A DNA stretch of 8,408 nt from Flavobacteriales bacterium UBA1995 (GTDB lineage Bacteria > Bacteroidota > Bacteroidia > Flavobacteriales_D > Sanyastnellaceae): positions 1 to 8,408 of the forward strand of contig DDCX01000006.1 in the NCBI GenBank assembly GCA_002336475.1, read 5' to 3'. The position numbers were made by a program, and so were the translations under genes. How positions within the stretch are numbered: the stretch's first letter is position 1; each line of letters starts with the position of its first letter. This document shows, one piece after another, positions 7,526 through 8,408 of this stretch. Below the pieces are notes generated by a model that had not been told where the DNA came from, searched no databases, and saw only the letters and a program-made list of their open reading frames with translations.

Positions 7526-8408
7526 AGCACATGCTGAAACTGGCCTGGACGCTGGCCATCATTTGCCCTTGGATGGCCCTGGCCCAGGACGAGCCAGCCA
7601 CCGGCCAAATCACGGGCAATGTGCAAATGCTCTTCCAGACGTACCAAGAGGACACCCTCATTGGTGCGCAGGTACCCCCGGGTAAAACCGGCTTCAACGC
7701 CTTTGGCAACCTGATCTATACCCGCGGCGACTTTTCCGCGGGCATGCGCTACGAAAGCTACCTCGACCCCATTCTCGGCTACCCTGGACGTTTTCGGGGC
7801 TCGGGCATAGGCTACCGTTATGCCAACTATTCCAAGGAACACTTTGAGGTCACCATTGGAAATTTCTACGAGCAATTCGGTTCCGGGCTGGTCCTGCGCT
7901 CCTATGAAGAGCGCAACTTGGGCATCGACAACGCCATGGATGGGTTCCGCCTCATTCTGCGGCCTGCCAATGGCGTCACCGTCAAAAGCCTCGTCGGAAA
8001 ACAGCGTTTTGATTTCGACTCTAGGCTGATCAACAGCCCCGGCATCATCCGTGCATTTGATGGGGAAATCAACCTCAACGACGCCTTCGAACGCTGGGCA
8101 TCGGCCGGCACCCGCATAACCCTGGGTGCCAGCTTTGTCTCCCGCTTCCAAGAAGGCAGCACCATCTCCAAAGACACCCTCATTCTGGAGCTCCCCCAAA
8201 ACGTCGGTTCTTGGGGTTACCGGGCACAGGTCCAAAAAGGCGGGTTCCAATTCATGGGTGAATACGTCCGAAAGATCAACGACCCCAATGCGGACAACGG
8301 CTACACCTATCGCGGTGGTGAAGGCATCTTGCTCAACGCAGGTTGGTCCACAAAAGGGCTGGGCATCAACCTTGGATTCAAAGGCGTCGACAACATGCAG
8401 TTCCGCTC
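7522..8408 (+). CDS. Outer-membrane-type protein resembling DUF6029 (C-terminus beyond right edge)
   Basis: The frame is open from the ATG at 7522 to the right edge: 295 codons, with no stop. The start overlaps the TGA of the TlpA-like gene as ATGA. A signal peptide is visible (MKHMLKLAWTLAIICPWMALAQ, cleavage near residue 21). The mature part has alternating hydrophobic and polar segments with many aromatic and Gly residues, as in beta-barrel outer-membrane proteins: ITGNVQMLFQTYQED (30-44), GMRYESYLDPILGYPG (74-89), GNFYEQFGSGLVLRSYEERN (113-132), and LLNAGWSTKGLGINLGFKG (270-288). The region around GNFYEQFGSGLVLRSYEE is what I recall from the Bacteroidota family DUF6029, which often follows a TlpA gene; I could not search this. 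The function of the family is unknown to me. A second ATG at 7531 is a possible alternative start. Confidence 0.82.
   Translation, partial: MKHMLKLAWTLAIICPWMALAQDEPATGQITGNVQMLFQTYQEDTLIGAQVPPGKTGFNAFGNLIYTRGDFSAGMRYESYLDPILGYPGRFRGSGIGYRYANYSKEHFEVTIGNFYEQFGSGLVLRSYEERNLGIDNAMDGFRLILRPANGVTVKSLVGKQRFDFDSRLINSPGIIRAFDGEINLNDAFERWASAGTRITLGASFVSRFQEGSTISKDTLILELPQNVGSWGYRAQVQKGGFQFMGEYVRKINDPNADNGYTYRGGEGILLNAGWSTKGLGINLGFKGVDNMQFR

Noticed and set aside
7465..8250. Minus-strand open frame of 261 codons
   Set aside because: It is antisense to the end of the TlpA-like gene and to the beta-barrel-type gene, both of which have signal peptides and coherent family features.

Overview
The window looks like chromosome from a moderately GC-rich member of the Bacteroidota, probably near the Flavobacteriales. 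Three things point there: the start of a gene for SprA, the giant outer-membrane pore of the type IX secretion system (T9SS), lying next to ruvA; two proteins ending in T9SS type A sorting domains; and start codons with no clear Shine-Dalgarno sequence. The lineage is inferred from gene content. I could not run a phylogeny.

Left half, all on the minus strand (read right to left): maeB, a malic enzyme with a phosphotransacetylase-like tail (4419-2149), overlaps ruvA (2152-1538) by an ATGA junction. After an 11-base gap comes sprA (1526 to the left edge, 508 codons present, C-terminal part outside). This is probably one operon mixing carbon metabolism, Holliday-junction processing and protein secretion. 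Upstream of it, also on the minus strand, is a small secreted protein of unknown function with a T9SS sorting domain (5290-4496), followed by a short stem-loop before maeB.

Right half, plus strand: across a divergent intergenic region of about 200 bases lies a 488-residue secreted protein (5490-6956). It has an N-terminal thioredoxin fold with a CGPC motif, beta-rich middle modules and a T9SS sorting domain. A strong intrinsic terminator (6980-7018) follows. Only 15 bases later starts a periplasmic TlpA-like thioredoxin (7034-7525) with CSPC, whose stop overlaps by ATGA the start of an outer-membrane-type protein (7522 to the right edge) resembling the Bacteroidota family DUF6029.

Taken together, the window holds the T9SS pore gene, two likely T9SS cargos, and two thioredoxin-fold proteins predicted for different places (periplasm versus cell surface). 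Most of this fits known Bacteroidota biology. I see no CRISPR array, insertion sequence, tRNA, rRNA or phage signature. The least understood parts are the secreted thioredoxin-sorting-domain protein and the coupled TlpA/DUF6029-like pair.
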